Shown here: piece by piece, positions 1 to 12,429 of the stretch
How the letters are laid out: each line of letters starts with the position of its first letter
Position numbering within the stretch: the stretch's first letter is position 1
Assembly: GCA_946800325.1 (NCBI GenBank)
Contig: OX326957.1
Coordinates: 52,571,798 to 52,635,797, forward strand
Origin: Luzula sylvatica
Lineage: Eukaryota > Streptophyta > Magnoliopsida > Poales > Juncaceae
Length of the DNA stretch: 64,000 nucleotides
Direction: 5' to 3'
Made by a program: the position numbers and the translations under genes
Notes under the pieces: model-generated
What the model was told of the DNA's origin: nothing
Databases searched by the model: none
The model's input: the letters and a program-made list of their open reading frames with translations, nothing else

Positions 1-97
1 TGGTGGGCTTTAAGATTAGTCGGCCTTGGAATTTTTGAAATCTAAGTTCAATATTTTTTAAACTTGATAATTGTCTTTCGGTTTGATTGATACTAAC

Positions 98-658
98 CTA
101 TGTTGCACGGATACGGATACACGTAGCGTATCCGATACTATACGGATACGGCGATACGATAATTTTAAAAAAATCACGGATACGAATACGGCTATATAAT
201 TATTAATTTAATATATTTATATTATATATAATTAATAAATAAGTAATAAATTAATAATATTTTTAAATTAAATATCATAACAATAAATAATATTAAGCAA
301 ACAATACAAGTATCATAAATTTGTTCTAGAAATATTTTAGAACTAATCTAGAAGTATCCTAGAAGTATCCTATATAATTTATTTAAAAATATTATGGGCC
401 AAAATATATAATGGGCCGAAGTATCCTAAATGGAGTATCTCAGCCGTATCCTGGACGTATCCCCAGCCGTATCCTGGACATATCCACAGCCGTATCCTGC
501 CGTATCCCCACCGTATCCGAAAAAAATAAATATTAAAATATTCGGATACGCAACGTGGCGTATCCGATACGTATCCGAGCCGTATCGCACCCGTATCTGT
601 ATCGGATACGCGTATCCTCAGGATATTTCTGCATTTTTGAAGTATTCGCGTAACATAG
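98..658 (+). mobile_element. hAT-type non-autonomous element, GGATACG family, copy 1
   Basis: The ends are inverted repeats beginning CTATGTTGCACGGATAC on the left and CTATGTTACGCGAATAC read inward from the right. A perfect 8-bp target duplication, ATACTAAC, flanks the element (90-97 and 659-666). An 8-bp duplication with subterminal motif arrays is typical of the hAT superfamily. Dozens of GGATACG/CGTATCC motifs crowd both ends; the centre is AT-rich. There is no transposase. The open frames of about 83 and 98 codons inside are by-products of the motif repeats. Confidence 0.85.
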
Positions 659-1044
659 ATACTAACACATTCCACTTTTAACGAACGTTACGGTCGCCAA
701 ATATCTTTTACGTTTATATTTATATATTTTTATAACGATTTATAATAAAACAATAATATTTATACTTTTTTTCAACGACAAATATTACAATATATATAAA
801 TAATAGTAAACAAGATTTAAATATCATTGGTTTCATACACGTTAAAAAAAATATAAATAAGAACAAAATTTATATTTATAATATATAAAAAATATATAAA
901 TATGAAAGTAAAAAATATATGAACGGTGGAAGTACAAAATCTTTTTCCTTTTAAAAAATAATAGTGTTCATTTATTTTCATATGAACTTACAATTACAAT
1001 TTTTGGGTCAACATTTCATTTTCAATGTCGTCCCACTAATGTTC

Positions 1045-1176
1045 TACACCCCGCAATTTTACCACCCAAGCAACCCCCAATGTCTAAAATGGATAGTAAT
1101 TAATGATTATGAAAGTTAAAATAGAAAGTTTAATTGGTGTGCGGGTTCACTGCGGGGTTTTATTGCGGGGTGTGTA
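1045..1176. mobile_element. Short MITE-like inverted repeat
   Basis: The left end reads TACACCCCGCAAT and the right end read inward TACACACCCCGCAAT, and the interior is AT-rich. The size of about 130 bp and the paired GC-rich ends suit a miniature inverted-repeat element. I could not settle a clean target duplication, so the superfamily is open. Confidence 0.45.
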
Positions 1177-1189
1177 TCATTGCCAATGT

Positions 1190-1235
1190 TAGAGAAATCG
1201 CTAGGCGCTAGTCGGGCGGACGGACACCGTCTAGT
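1190..1235. repeat. Solo terminus resembling the 21.2-kb repeat element
   Basis: The stretch GAGAAATCGCTAGGCGCTAG followed by GGCGGACGG resembles the right end, read inward, of the element at 21231-21974 (AGAAATCGCTCGGCGCTCG). No partner end was found nearby, so this looks like a remnant. Confidence 0.35.
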
Positions 1236-1249
1236 ACCAATGTAAAAAG

Positions 1250-1419
1250 AAGGATATTTTGGTCATAAATCTTTTTTAACACCATTCATGGTTAATTTTA
1301 ACTCCATAGGGGGTATTTGAAAATAAAAGTTTGATAGAGGAAGTTTTTTGGAGTTTCCAAAAAGATAGGTGGTTTTTTAGAATATCCAAAAAAGATAGTG
1401 AGTTTTTTGAAAATTTCCC
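1250..1419. mobile_element. Fragment (one end) of GGGAAATTTTC Mutator-like MITE
   Basis: The segment ends GAAAATTTCCC and carries the order seen in the right arm of the complete element at 15174-16056: an AACACCAT motif, a 'GGTATTTGAAAATAAAA' stretch, 'GAGTTTCCAAAAAGATA', then the terminus. Only one arm is present, so it is a truncated relic. Confidence 0.6.
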
Positions 1420-2027
1420 TTAATTAAAAATTTCATACTTTCTATTTTACTCTTTAAATATAAAAAAAATGCATACCTAATTTATATTCACCCAAATTTT
1501 TATGTTTTTTCTTTGCAACCTATGTTTCCCATCTTATGCTTATTGTATTCATTAATAAAAAAAATATATACTTGTCATATTTTCTTTCCAAATGATGAGA
1601 TTAATATAATGTAAAATAATTTTATTTTAAGATAATGGTATTATTACCATTAAAAGTTATCATTTCAAAATAGAAAGAAAAACATCATTATTGTATTATA
1701 ATTTTAATTTAATATAATGTTATTATTTTAGTATTATTCTAGTGATAATAACAAACCAGGGGGGGCCGGGTTTCACTAACTGGTTTAAATGTTTTAAGTT
1801 TCTAATTATTTTATGTGATGTCCCAATTGTAGAAAACAATGTGAAATACATACTATTTGGAAAAAAAAAATACATAATTTTAACTCTACCAATTTTAAAT
1901 CCGGAGGTACATCTTGTTACATTCAATTATACTCTTTGAAAACTAGCACGAAAAGAAAAAATACAAATCACCCTTGAATATAGAAAAGAAAATATTGTAC
2001 ATATCCCATCTCTTCTCTAAAAATCTG

Positions 2028-2032
<5 letters not shown>

Positions 2033-2083
<51 letters not shown>
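2033..2083. repeat. (AT)n microsatellite
   Basis: An uninterrupted AT dinucleotide run of about 50 bp lies 0.3 kb beyond the 3' end of the LOG gene. Confidence 0.95.
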
Positions 2084-2086
<3 letters not shown>

Positions 2087-2383
2087 AACACTTTAAAAAT
2101 TAACATTTAAATAAATAATTTGACATTTTAATTAAATGTTCAAATCATAAATTAAAATGTTAAATTATGTATTTACGTGTTAATTTTTAAGATATTAAAC
2201 TATATCCGCGTAATTAAGGTTCGAAAGAGACTACTAGAGAATGTACACTCATATAAAAACTAGAGAGATACATATACGTGTCACTTGCGAGCACTGAATA
2301 TACTAATAGAGTGAGTGAGATTATACAAATTAAGAGAGATTGAAGCAAATAAATATGTACAAATGAAAATAGGTAATAGTAGG

Positions 2384-4915
2384 TCAACGAGACATGTCTA
2401 AATTTGGGGAATGTCCATTTGTCTGTATTTGATCCATGCCCCAACTTAGCTTTTGTTCCCTCCCATTTTCCATGGCCTCATATTCCTAATTCAAAAAAAT
2501 AAGGTCCAATTTGGATACATCAAGGATAGTACAAGCATTTGAGAGAAACAATATATATAACATGGCCCTATTTTTTTTAGGAGAGAATCCTAGAAAAAAA
2601 ATATGGCATGTTAGGGTAAAATACAACTAGGTTAATTACATCAATTTGCATGGTCTCTAAACATAATCTTTTTGTGGAAGTCTGAATAAATACTAATTGG
2701 ATTAGTTTTCCAAAAAGTACACTTTCAACAAACAAAAAAATTTAACCCGAAAGAGTTATGTATTGTACCTCTAGCTTAGATAATAGCTCGTGTGCAGTCT
2801 GGGCGGAGACGATGATATGGCGAGCCGAAGGCATGATGAATCCTTCATCGACTGCTTTATCGATAAAGGAAAGTAGAGAGTTGTAGTAGCCATCAACATT
2901 CAACAAACCCACCTAACAAAAGGTAAATAAATGAAAAGTTAGAGAGAAAAATACGATCAAAACAAAAGTTATATGAAAGCTATATAATTATGCTATACAC
3001 ACATGCTGATTCTTTAATTAGTGCTAATTAACAATTGCTTTAAGTTAATGCTCAAGTTGATTATCCATTGGCTTGTGAGTTACTTTATCTCATGCTATTT
3101 GACTATTATAAATTGCTGTTTGGAAGTAAAAAGAAACTTCTGTTCACTAAAAGTATTTCTTTTTTGTCAATATAACCTTGTGAAAGTTGAAATTTGCATG
3201 TATTCGACGTCGAAATATGGAGGAGTACTTCATGATAAATTAAATACACCGTTCAATATTTTAAGAGAACAGTCGCAAATATACACATGCAAATAATTAA
3301 TTACTAACATTATGCTTCCTGTTTTATTTTAAAAAATAATTGTCATTAAATTGCTGAACGAGCTTTTTGGTGAAAGCTCTATGTATTAATTTTAAAAGCT
3401 CTCTATATATCATTGTTCTGCATAAAAAAATTATACTACATCAAAAAAAAACATTCATCTTTAACAAGGGTATGTGTAAAGTCGATACTAAATTACATAC
3501 CGGTTTGTCATGGATTCCAAGTTGCGCCCAAGTGATGACCTCGAGTAGCTCTTCCAAGGTTCCATAGCCACCTAATCATACAAATTAATAAATGCATGTA
3601 CATATACTTAGGTTTTCATAAAATTCAATATTTTTAAAAAAATCAATAATTGAAAGGCTATGTTACGCGGATACTCCAAAAACGCCGAAGTATCCTGAGG
3701 ATACGGGTATCCGATACGGATACGGGTGCGATACGGCTGCGATACGTATCGGATACGCCACGTGGAGTATCCGAATTTTTTAATATTATTTTTTTTCGGA
3801 TACGGCGGGGATACGGCGGGGATACAGCTGGGATACGTTTAGGATACGGCTGGGATACTCCATTTAGGATATTTCGGCCCAATATATGTTTTGGCCCATA
3901 ATATTTTTAAATAATTTGTATATGATACTTCTAGGATACTTCTAGGATACTTCTAAAACTAGTTTTAGGATATTTCTAAAATAATTTAAGATAATTTTAT
4001 GATACTTGTATTGTTATGTTGATTTTTTTTATTGTCATGATATTTAATTTAAAAATATTAATTTATTTATTATATATAATATAAATATATTAAAATAATA
4101 ACTATATAGCCGTATCCGTATCCGTATCGTATCGGATACGATACCCGTACCCGTATCCGTGCAACATAGTTGAAAGGTCATATAGATATAGGTCAAAAAA
4201 CAATGGTAGTCTTGAATCTTAATTATAGTTGTACTATCACAATTCACAATCACTCCTGTTGACTCACATGATTTCATAGCAATAGTAAACCTAGACTTAG
4301 TTATGATATTCTATCCAAATCACGAGTTATAAGTTATAACCTGATTTTGAATTAGAGACTAAAAACAAACTTCTTGAATGAAGTATGACTAAATGGCCCA
4401 TGAGAGACAAAAAAAAAGGCTAAATAAATGATAATGAGTACATTTATTTTGTAATAATACAATCTAAAAGTGTGGCCCCTCTTCAAATAGTATTAGTATA
4501 GTTAAATCCAAAAGTAAGATGCTTATGTATTAAATTCAGTCTCCAATCCAATCATTCTTTTTTGTACCTTCAAATTTTTCGATTTCATCCAAAAAAAACA
4601 AAAAAAAAGTTTAATCTTTTAGATATTTACCAGGTAATGCAACAAAAGCATCTGCTTGTCGTGCCATTTCAGCCTTCCTTTGATGCATACTCGAAACTGC
4701 TCGTACTTCTCCGACTGTTTCCCCGATTATCTGAAAATTACATTTAACCCCCTGTATTTATATTGACGTTTATTTGAGACCTAATTGAAAACATTCGGAA
4801 AAGTAATTCTGTATATACCTCTCTTGGCATGATAGTTCTCGGAACGACACTGCACAAAACAGAAGAAAAAGTATTAAGTACTAAAGTAACTCAATAATAT
4901 AGTGCTATACTTTGT

Positions 4916-4964
<49 letters not shown>

Positions 4965-5494
4965 GACCCTAAGACATGGCGGCCACCGCTGTAAACAGCC
5001 CTGGAAACAAGGCCCATGAGCCCAACACTGCCTCCCCCGTACACCAGGTCTATCTTTCTCTCCACCTTCAAAATTTCGGCGCATAAACAATTTCAGTTAA
5101 ACTAAATCTAATCATACAGACTTTAATTAATTAGAACTTAAAATTAAATCCAAGTTCGAGATATTTATTTAATTGTTCTCGACACACAGTTAAAGTTACT
5201 TAAAAAGGATACTTTTAATTATACAAACATTCAGACATGACTTGTCAAATCAATCTTATCTTACTCCCAAAGCAAAGTATTCTTCTCTCCAAGAATAGAA
5301 AACCGACTTTTTCCGCATAAGTACGTATTCAAATTGAAATTCAAATTTAAAAAGATAAACAGAAAGAAAACCAGTTCATGGCCGAGTTGAATTGCAGCAA
5401 GTTGATAACTGGCCTTCTTGCCAGGACTACTTCCACAAAAGACACACACCCTTCCGAACCTCGAGCTAGATCCCTTCTGCACTTGGTCTTCCAT
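2384..5494 (-). CDS. LOG: LOG-family cytokinin riboside 5'-monophosphate phosphoribohydrolase
   Basis: The gene has seven exons on the minus strand: 5494-5372, 5065-4968, 4849-4819, 4730-4631, 3571-3501, 2912-2769 and 2485-2384. Frames join across all six GT..AG introns to give 222 residues, the usual LOG length. LOG enzymes release active free-base cytokinins from nucleotide precursors in one step, in the cytosol and nucleus. The N-terminus carries [13 protein letters not shown], exon 2 [13 protein letters not shown], and exons 4-5 together form the signature PGGYGTLEE, with catalytic Arg and Glu positions kept. The C-terminus keeps the family's KLSW motif. The start is the only ATG ahead of the CFCGSS motif. 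Intron 4 (about 1.06 kb) holds a 512-bp hAT-type element; intron 2 holds a (GT)n(GA)n microsatellite next to the exon-2 donor (AGG|gtcctc, slightly weak). The paralogue within the LOG family cannot be assigned. A relic of exon 6 and intron 5 lies at 53745-54033. Confidence 0.9.
3658..4169 (-). mobile_element. hAT-type non-autonomous element, GGATACG family, copy 2 (in LOG intron 4)
   Basis: This is the same family as 98-658, inverted. The ends are CTATGTTACGCGGATAC and, read inward from the right, CTATGTTGCACGGATAC. The 8-bp target duplication TTGAAAGG is perfect (3650-3657 and 4170-4177). It sits wholly inside a LOG intron, at least 80 bp from either exon, so it need not disturb splicing. 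Confidence 0.88.
4914..4964. repeat. Compound (GT)n(GA)n microsatellite
   Basis: About 13 GT units run straight into about 12 GA units. On the minus strand this is a CT then AC tract directly downstream of the LOG exon-2 donor. Confidence 0.95.
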
Positions 5495-5620
5495 GAAACT
5501 AATTCTAATTAATCTTGATCTTCTCTCAAATGGGTCTTTCTTATATTCACTGTATATTTCTCAATCTCAGAGTGATGTGTTTTATGGGAGAGGAGCAAGC
5601 TCTATGTGGAAGGGAGAACG

Positions 5621-5641
5621 AGAGAGAGAGAGAGAGAGAGG
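5621..5641. repeat. (GA)n tract in the probable LOG 5' leader
   Basis: On the minus strand this is a CT-rich tract about 130 bp upstream of the LOG start codon. Pyrimidine-rich tracts are common in plant 5' leaders; whether it is transcribed is not known. Confidence 0.7.
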
Positions 5642-5859
5642 TTGGCTAGTGGGGACCTTTTAAACCCACCACCTGCATTATTACTTTTCCTTCTAATATT
5701 TATCATTGATTACTATGGCAATTTACAATATTTATGAGAGCTTAATGACTTGTCTTTAAGCTAAACATCATTTGGTATACTGTACGTGATGTAATGCTCG
5801 TCAAAATATCTTACGATGAGTCATAAATCACTGCTACAGTGTCTACGTATAAAATAGAT

Positions 5860-6120
5860 GGTTGGCCTAACGACTAACGAGGGAGATTAAGAAAGCAAAT
5901 GATAAGCTTACGACGTTCTGCAGGTGCATTGAACGCAAGGTTGTGATAGGATTTCTGGAACACGGGGGTGTACGGAGGAATACACGTGGGCGAATGAGAA
6001 GCCTTGAATTGGCTTCGTTCCACTAACCTGTGGACACTGGTCACATCCCATCGACTTCTGCAAATCATTCCTGCACTTGGCTCGCCACCTACATCATCCT
6101 GGTGCATAATCTCATATTTG
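5860..6120. other. GC-richer unassigned stretch
   Basis: This block has more balanced base composition than its surroundings and is partly open on both strands. No conserved motif was recognised and stops interrupt each frame, so it may be an eroded coding fragment. Confidence 0.25.
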
Positions 6121-6169
6121 ATTTTTTTTTTTTGTACAAAATTCGTAATTTTAATATTTTAAGATTTAA

Positions 6170-6560
6170 TCACTTATTATATTGTATTATATTATTTTGT
6201 TTTGTATTATGTTATATTGTTTCGTATTATACTATATTATATTATATTATAATGTATTGTATTGTATTATATTATATTTATTATATTATATTGTTTTGTA
6301 TTAAATTATATTATACTACATTATATTATATTACATTATACTATACTATATTATATTATATTGTATTTATTATATTATATTATTTTGTATTATATTGTTT
6401 TGCATTATATTATATTATATTAATTATACTGTTCTATATTATATTGTATTGTTTTGTATTATATTATATTGTATTATATTATATTATTTTATATTATGTT
6501 ATATTGTTCTATATTATTTTATATTATATTATTTTATTCTATTGTATTGTATAAGAATAT
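6170..6560. repeat. Low-complexity TATTA/TTGTATTATAT array
   Basis: Degenerate 5-bp units (TATTA and variants such as TTGTA and TTTTG) run for about 390 bp. They create a spurious 174-codon frame made almost only of Tyr, Ile, Leu, Phe and Cys, which should not be annotated as a protein. Confidence 0.85.
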
Positions 6561-6909
6561 ATTTTGTATGATATAGCAGTTATATTTTATTATATAATTT
6601 AGATTATATGGATAAGGAAATACAAAGAATGAAATATCAAAATTTTAGATCAATGACAAAATATATGATTAAAAAATTTAAAATACAATACACCATGAAA
6701 TCAAACATATGATTTCGAGCTTATCCCGTTAATTCAAATACATCTCCACCAAAATCTCTCAAATCAAGCATGGCCTCTGTTGAGGGATTTGATAAAAAAA
6801 AATATGGCCCCGTGGAATGAAATGATATTTGTGTTAATTACTTTATTACTTTTGTTGGTGAAATATATGGGTAGAGAGAGATTTCTTATGAAAATGGGGA
6901 TCTAGCTAG

Positions 6910-7637
6910 CAGGCCCGATCCTGTGTTTTTGGAGGCTTTTGACGACTATATTACGATATACCGAAGAAACTAAAACGAATATTATACGTGTCGAAATTTT
7001 GCTAAAACTGTCTTTTCCAAAATTTTGATGAAAAATCTTCAAATTTTACTCAAATTTTGTTGAAGAACCTCGATTTTTAGTGAAAAAAACAACTGATTTT
7101 TAGTGAAAATTCTAAAATTTTGCTCAAAAATAGCTCGATTTTGTTCAAATTTTGTCTTATATCCTATATTTTGGAGAAGAAATTTTAAAATAAGTCTTAA
7201 ATTTTGATACAAACCCCTAAATTTTAATCAAATTATGCTGAAAATCATGAATGTCAATGAAATAACCAACATAATTGTTGAAATTACAAACCTAAAATTT
7301 CTGAAATTGACCAAAATAATTGCTGAAATAACTAAGATAATTGCTGAAATACCTAAATAGAACAAACCTTAAATTATTATAATATATGAAACTAAATTGA
7401 ACCTAAATTATTAAACCTAAATATATGAAAGCGGATCTTAAAAAACCTAAATATATTAAACCTAAATATACAAACCTTAAATTATTAAACTTAAATTGAA
7501 CCTAAATTGAACATATATTTACTGAATTTAAACCTAAAAACTGAAATATATGAAAGCGGGTCTTAAAAAAGGGAGGTCTATGAAAAAGAGAGGCCTGTGA
7601 CATGAGCCAACTCGGCCAAAGCCAAGGTCCGGCCCTG
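6910..7637. mobile_element. hAT-type non-autonomous element (CAGGGCCGG ends)
   Basis: The left end reads CAGGCCCGATCC and the right end read inward CAGGGCCGGACC. An 8-bp duplication, CTAGCTAG, flanks it (6902-6909 and 7638-7645). The interior is AT-rich and repeats motifs such as AAATTTTGCT and CCTAAATAT; no long frame is present. CAGGG-type ends with 8-bp duplications are typical of plant hAT elements. The target is itself a palindrome, which weakens the evidence slightly. Confidence 0.7.
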
Positions 7638-7645
7638 CTAGCTAG

Positions 7646-10600
7646 TCGGTGCAGTCAAATGGATAATTTTCCAATTTGTTTTTGGTTCCACATGGGTCGG
7701 CTAGTAAATGCAAACATCGTTCATCTTGAAGTAAATGCAATAATTTTATTTAAGAATTCGTGAGTTCAAATTTCATTAACACAATATAATAAAAAATAAT
7801 AGCTACGATTTATGATTTTGAAATTCTCCCTAAAGAAACTGAATATTATATCTCGAATGTTTATTTCAATAGTTTAGTGCCATCATATATTTTCGAAATC
7901 ATATATTTTAGGGTGGTCATATATATCGAAGTCAATATATTAATTTTGTATCATCAGATTCAATACCAATTTTGTATTATTGCAATAGTGATATATTGTT
8001 TCACTGTTAAATATAACAAATTTAATGCGCATTATTATTGCATCATTATTTAATTTAGATCATTAGTGACGGCCTGACGGGTTATAGATACTTTATACCG
8101 TAGCTAAAAGGCTTTACCTACAACCCGTAGGTAATATTATTATTTTTATCTACATCCCATAACTAATAAACGTAGTTAATTCATGAATTTATTGTAGTGT
8201 ACATTTCAATACTCAAAATTTAATATTATTTTTAGTATCGATATTTCATTTCAATATTAATTAAAAAAATTGTATATATTGTTCGCGGATAATTATGATA
8301 TGCACATATTTGATATGACTATGCTATTTTTTGGGTTAATATATCATCCAAATCACTATGCTATTAATATATTATTCTTCGTATTAATGTAAATGTATTC
8401 TTTTTGTTTCTTAAAATAATTATATTTAACATGAATAGTGTATTTATGAAGTCTTTTCTAAAATAAGAATACAACAAGATTTTTCTTTTTTTTATAATCA
8501 TGTTGCAAATAGCACGCTAGATAGACTATCTAACACAATTTCGATGAAACGCGACAGAGTTGTCGTAGTTTTGTTTTAACTCTGAATGAGTTTTTTTAAT
8601 TCCGGACGTGATTTTTACTCGTCATGTGTTTGTATTTTGCTATTATCTTTGATATTTGTGATCGACATATTTCATATGAATATTGTTCATTTTAGATTTT
8701 ATTTCTCATGATTTTTTATTTATTTTCAATACAATATTATGAATTAAGTTATATACGAAAAAAAATTACTAATATTACACGTGAGAAAATGTCGATTCAC
8801 TATATCATTAGCCACCCACAAAATATTTGGAACTACTATCTAGAATAAAAATGAAAACAAAATATTTACTCAAACATGTTTTTTTATTATAAAATGCCAA
8901 AGGAGTCTCTCTACTCTCTACTCTCTAGTGATGGTTTAAATTTGGTACATAAGAAAGATTATTTGTCTGACTCATGCCGCATTTATTCGATGCATGAGAG
9001 GTTTGGGTCCTTGTCTCACACATCAATCTTGACCCGTTCTGCTTTTACTGTCTCCGCCAATAACAATATTAAAAACAGTATATTCTTAATAAAATGTTCT
9101 CAAATCTAGAGTATATTAACTTATATATGAATCAAATTAATGAAGGAAATGGAGTACTTTGCCAAAACTAGCATGTCGGCACCAAAATAATTCATCCATT
9201 CATTAACAAACGAACAAAAATTTAAGCACAAAAGACACATTCTTACGGGTCAAAAATTATACACACAGAAGTACAAAAAACAAGTGTACAGTACAGAAAC
9301 CAAATCAAGATAGAAAAACTATGAGATATTTTTTTCTAACTTTCAATTTTAAATGCATCCTTTAGGAAAGGGCTTAAAAGTTCCAATTTATTCAAAAACA
9401 ATACATGCGAAATTGGACTTAAAGTTTACAAAAAAGTGGTATTGTTTTTTTGTTCCTTTTGTAAATATACTGTTTTCGTCAAAAATAATTAATTTGACGA
9501 ATGTTTCTTTCTTAAATTCAACAAAGAACAATATTATTTTAGAAATAAACTTGAAATCGTCATATGGAAAGCCATGTGGCCCGAAAAATAAACTTTCGGT
9601 GGTGATGGGAGCACCCTTTTTTTTTTGACACTTGGTTTCTCTTTCATCCTAACAATGCGGGGATCCCTGAATAGTAAATATCAGTAATAATTTCTTTGCC
9701 ATCTTTTCGTCCCTGAATGGAGGGACCCAAATTGCATTTGCATGATACATATGGCCATGGCCATGGACATGGGACCTTCAGACTGGACGGCTAGGATCGG
9801 ATATGTATTGGTTGTTGGGAAACACACAGGCATTGTCATAAAAGTGGAGTCTTTATCTTTTTATTTTTGCTATTATATTATATTATATTATATATATTTA
9901 TATAGTTCCATTTCATGTTTATGTTTATGTTTATTAGTTAGTTAATTATCATTTCATAGTTGAGCTTTTTTTGCTTTTGCAGATTTTATGACCCTACTCA
10001 ATATTATTGTAGTACAACTTTCTTTGACCACCTGCTCAATTGTGTATTATAAAATTGAACTTGATAAAATCAAATTGTTGTCATCAAATCAAAGCAAATT
10101 ATATTTAAATGAATTTTTAAGAATATACTTTGTATCCCAATGTATTTTATTTTTCGTGTACAATGTACAAAGTTATAATGAAGATTCTGTTAGGAATATA
10201 GTATATACAAGATACTACACGTGTTTTGTTCGATTTTTTAGAGTGATACTATACTATCTCATCCTGAATTATACTCGTCTGCCACGTGACATATAGATAC
10301 TAGGTATATTTCTATTCATTTTTTACTACATCCAATATATGTCTGTTACGTGACATTTGAATATAATTCGAAAAAGAAAAGATAATTTTCTATCACTACT
10401 CGATTTTTCAGCACAAGCTATTTTTTGTTTGTGCTCTTCAACTTCATCTTTTTTTTTCTACAAAATGCTTGACTTACAAATTTATAAGTGGATTAAATAC
10501 GAAAAAAATCATGAATTGTCGCAAATGTTTACGTGGCAAGAGAGGATTGGTCCGGAACAAACATGAAAAAATATGCACATCCAATTATGTATTGTCGTCT

Positions 10601-11516
10601 CAATATTCTCTCGATAATTCGTGATTTGTCACAAATTTCAATGTGAAAACTCACCTTTTTATTTCTCAAAACATTTATCTTTTTGTTGATGTATCTAAAT
10701 GAACAAATTTCATTGTGAAAACTCAACCTTTTATTTCTCAAAACGTTTATCTTGATGATGGTGACCAGTCATTGAGAAAGAAGGAATAATAAGAATGTGA
10801 CATTGAAATTAGAATTAGGTGCAAGGCAAAAGAAAAGAGAAGATGTGACCTCCTCTATTTGGAATGATTCTTTGCATATGTTCAAGGGATTCCATTTTGA
10901 TGTTCGACAAAATATGCTATATATATTTTTAAGTAAAAAATTATACTCATGAATAATGCCTCAATCATTTTTTAATGATCTCATTCGATAAAAGAAACAA
11001 ACTTTCGGATTACAAATTTATTTCATATCAATAGAATAATTTCTTTTTATTACTTGTGAGTATTTTCATGGATGAACATGAACTAAATCTCACGCAATGC
11101 CCCCAAAGCCAAGGAATTAATCAAGGACGTGGCTAAGATTAGGTCCTTGTATAAATTTAGTATTATCTCGAAGCCATATTTGCAATGTAGATATATATAA
11201 TTTTCATTCTTATCATAGCAAAGATGGAGACGCGAACCGAAAGTTACTTACAAACACACACACAGATATATATTCTTCCAAAAAGAGAGGAGGTCTAGTC
11301 ATCTCGATGTTTCAAATTGATGTTCTTTTTGTAAAATTATAAATTTCCAAATATGGTTCGTGTTCTATTCTTTCAAGTTTTCGATTCTAGTAAGTGAAAG
11401 AGAGAAGCAATATAACGTGGAAGAAACGAAACCAAAACCTCCCCAAGAGATGAGGAAAAGTCTCTCTCTCTCTCTTAGTTCGTTTTATGATATAATGTGT
11501 TTCATGGATTATTATA
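7646..11516. other. Gene-free AT-rich stretch
   Basis: No coding feature could be supported. Open frames here are short (at most about 100 codons), AT-driven and without family motifs. A GTAGTG-ending segment near 8085-8201 could be a lone CACTA-type terminus, but no partner was found. An imperfect tandem duplication lies at 10632-10753. Confidence 0.6.
10632..10753 (+). repeat. Two-copy tandem duplication of about 51 bp
   Basis: The segment starting CAAATTTCAATGTGAAAACT and ending in a CTCAAAACATTTATCTT block recurs at 10703 with a few changes, separated by about 20 bp. Confidence 0.75.
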
Positions 11517-12173
11517 TCTTATATATAAATTAAATAAATTTCTTGCAATTCTAAGCCTCCACGTCATAAAGAGCATTTGTGTAAAAAATCTATTTTTTAA
11601 TTTACATTTTGGTCCTTTTTATTTATATTTTGGTCTTTTTTAATTTTAGTTTACATTTTGGTCATTTTCATATACATTTTGGTCCTTTTTTATTTACATT
11701 TCGATCCTTTTTTACATTTTGATCTTTCTTTCTTATTTTATATTTTGGTCCTTTTTAGTTTTAATTTATATTTTGGTCATTTTTTTTATATTTTGGTCAT
11801 TTTTTATTTACATTTCGGTCCTTTTTTACATTTTGATCCTTTTTCTTATTTTACATTTTCGTCATTTTTTACATTTGGTCTTTTTTTCCTATTTTACATA
11901 CATATTAAAATTTGCGAATATGTCCTGATTATATTAATCGATTTTAGAAGCACCTGAACAAATGCTATTTATACAAATTATATTAGAAAATAATATCAGT
12001 GATAGACTAATTTCATGAACCTTATGCATCTATTGACATCATGATATTTGCAAATATGTCATGATTAGATTAATTTAGTTCAAACGCATGCGCGTTAATT
12101 CGCACACGCGTTAATTCTATTTAAATAATTATATAAAAAAACATCCCGCGCAATTGCGCGGGGATAAAGCTAG
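11517..12173 (+). mobile_element. Non-autonomous Helitron, copy A
   Basis: The 3' end shows the Helitron signature: an 18-bp GC palindrome (12145-12162, CCCGCGCAATTGCGCGGG), a 7-8-nt spacer, then CTAG at 12170-12173 followed by T. A candidate 5' end starting TC lies at 11517. The middle (11590-11900) is a degenerate array of about 20 bp around 'TTACATTTTGGTCCTTTTT'. No Rep/helicase is present. Related copies lie at 34241 and 56041. The 5' boundary is less certain than the 3' one. Confidence 0.75.
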
Positions 12174-12261
12174 TTATCTTAAAAGTGGACTAGGAATATT
12201 CTCCTACCGTTTCGAAATGATACGATGTATAAATTTTCATAACTATAAATATTTGAAATAA

Positions 12262-12428
12262 TAGATGTGATTGGTAAAAATAAAATGAATTAGATTGAAA
12301 GAACAAAACTACAAGGTCATCAAATATTAAAGAATTATCCTTCTGTAGTATTTTCTACAATATAATTTCTACAAACGTAAATTACAAAGCAATCATTCTC
12401 AAAACTTTTTCAATTCGAAACCAAACAA
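12262..12428. pseudogene. Duplicated 3' flank of the esterase gene, part 1
   Basis: This segment matches 16243-16430, which lies just beyond the stop codon of the SASA esterase gene. Both contain 'CAAATATTAAAGAATTATCC' and 'TTTTTCAATTCG', in the same order with few changes. The match stops at 12428, where LINE-derived sequence begins; the missing continuation resumes at about 14846. Confidence 0.7.
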
Positions 12429-12429
12429 T

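Noticed and set aside
6030..6554. 174-codon plus-strand open frame
   Set aside because: It is translated from a TATTA-type low-complexity array and is made almost only of Tyr, Ile, Leu, Phe and Cys.
8085..8201. Possible CACTA terminus ending TTGTAGTG
   Set aside because: Only one end is seen, and the subterminal repeats are too weak to define an element.
11658..11957. 99-codon frame and similar frames at 34476-34694 and 35122-35418
   Set aside because: All lie in the body of the Helitron family; the shared tail (EYVLIILIDF) comes from transposon DNA repeated in the three places, and the rest is low-complexity.
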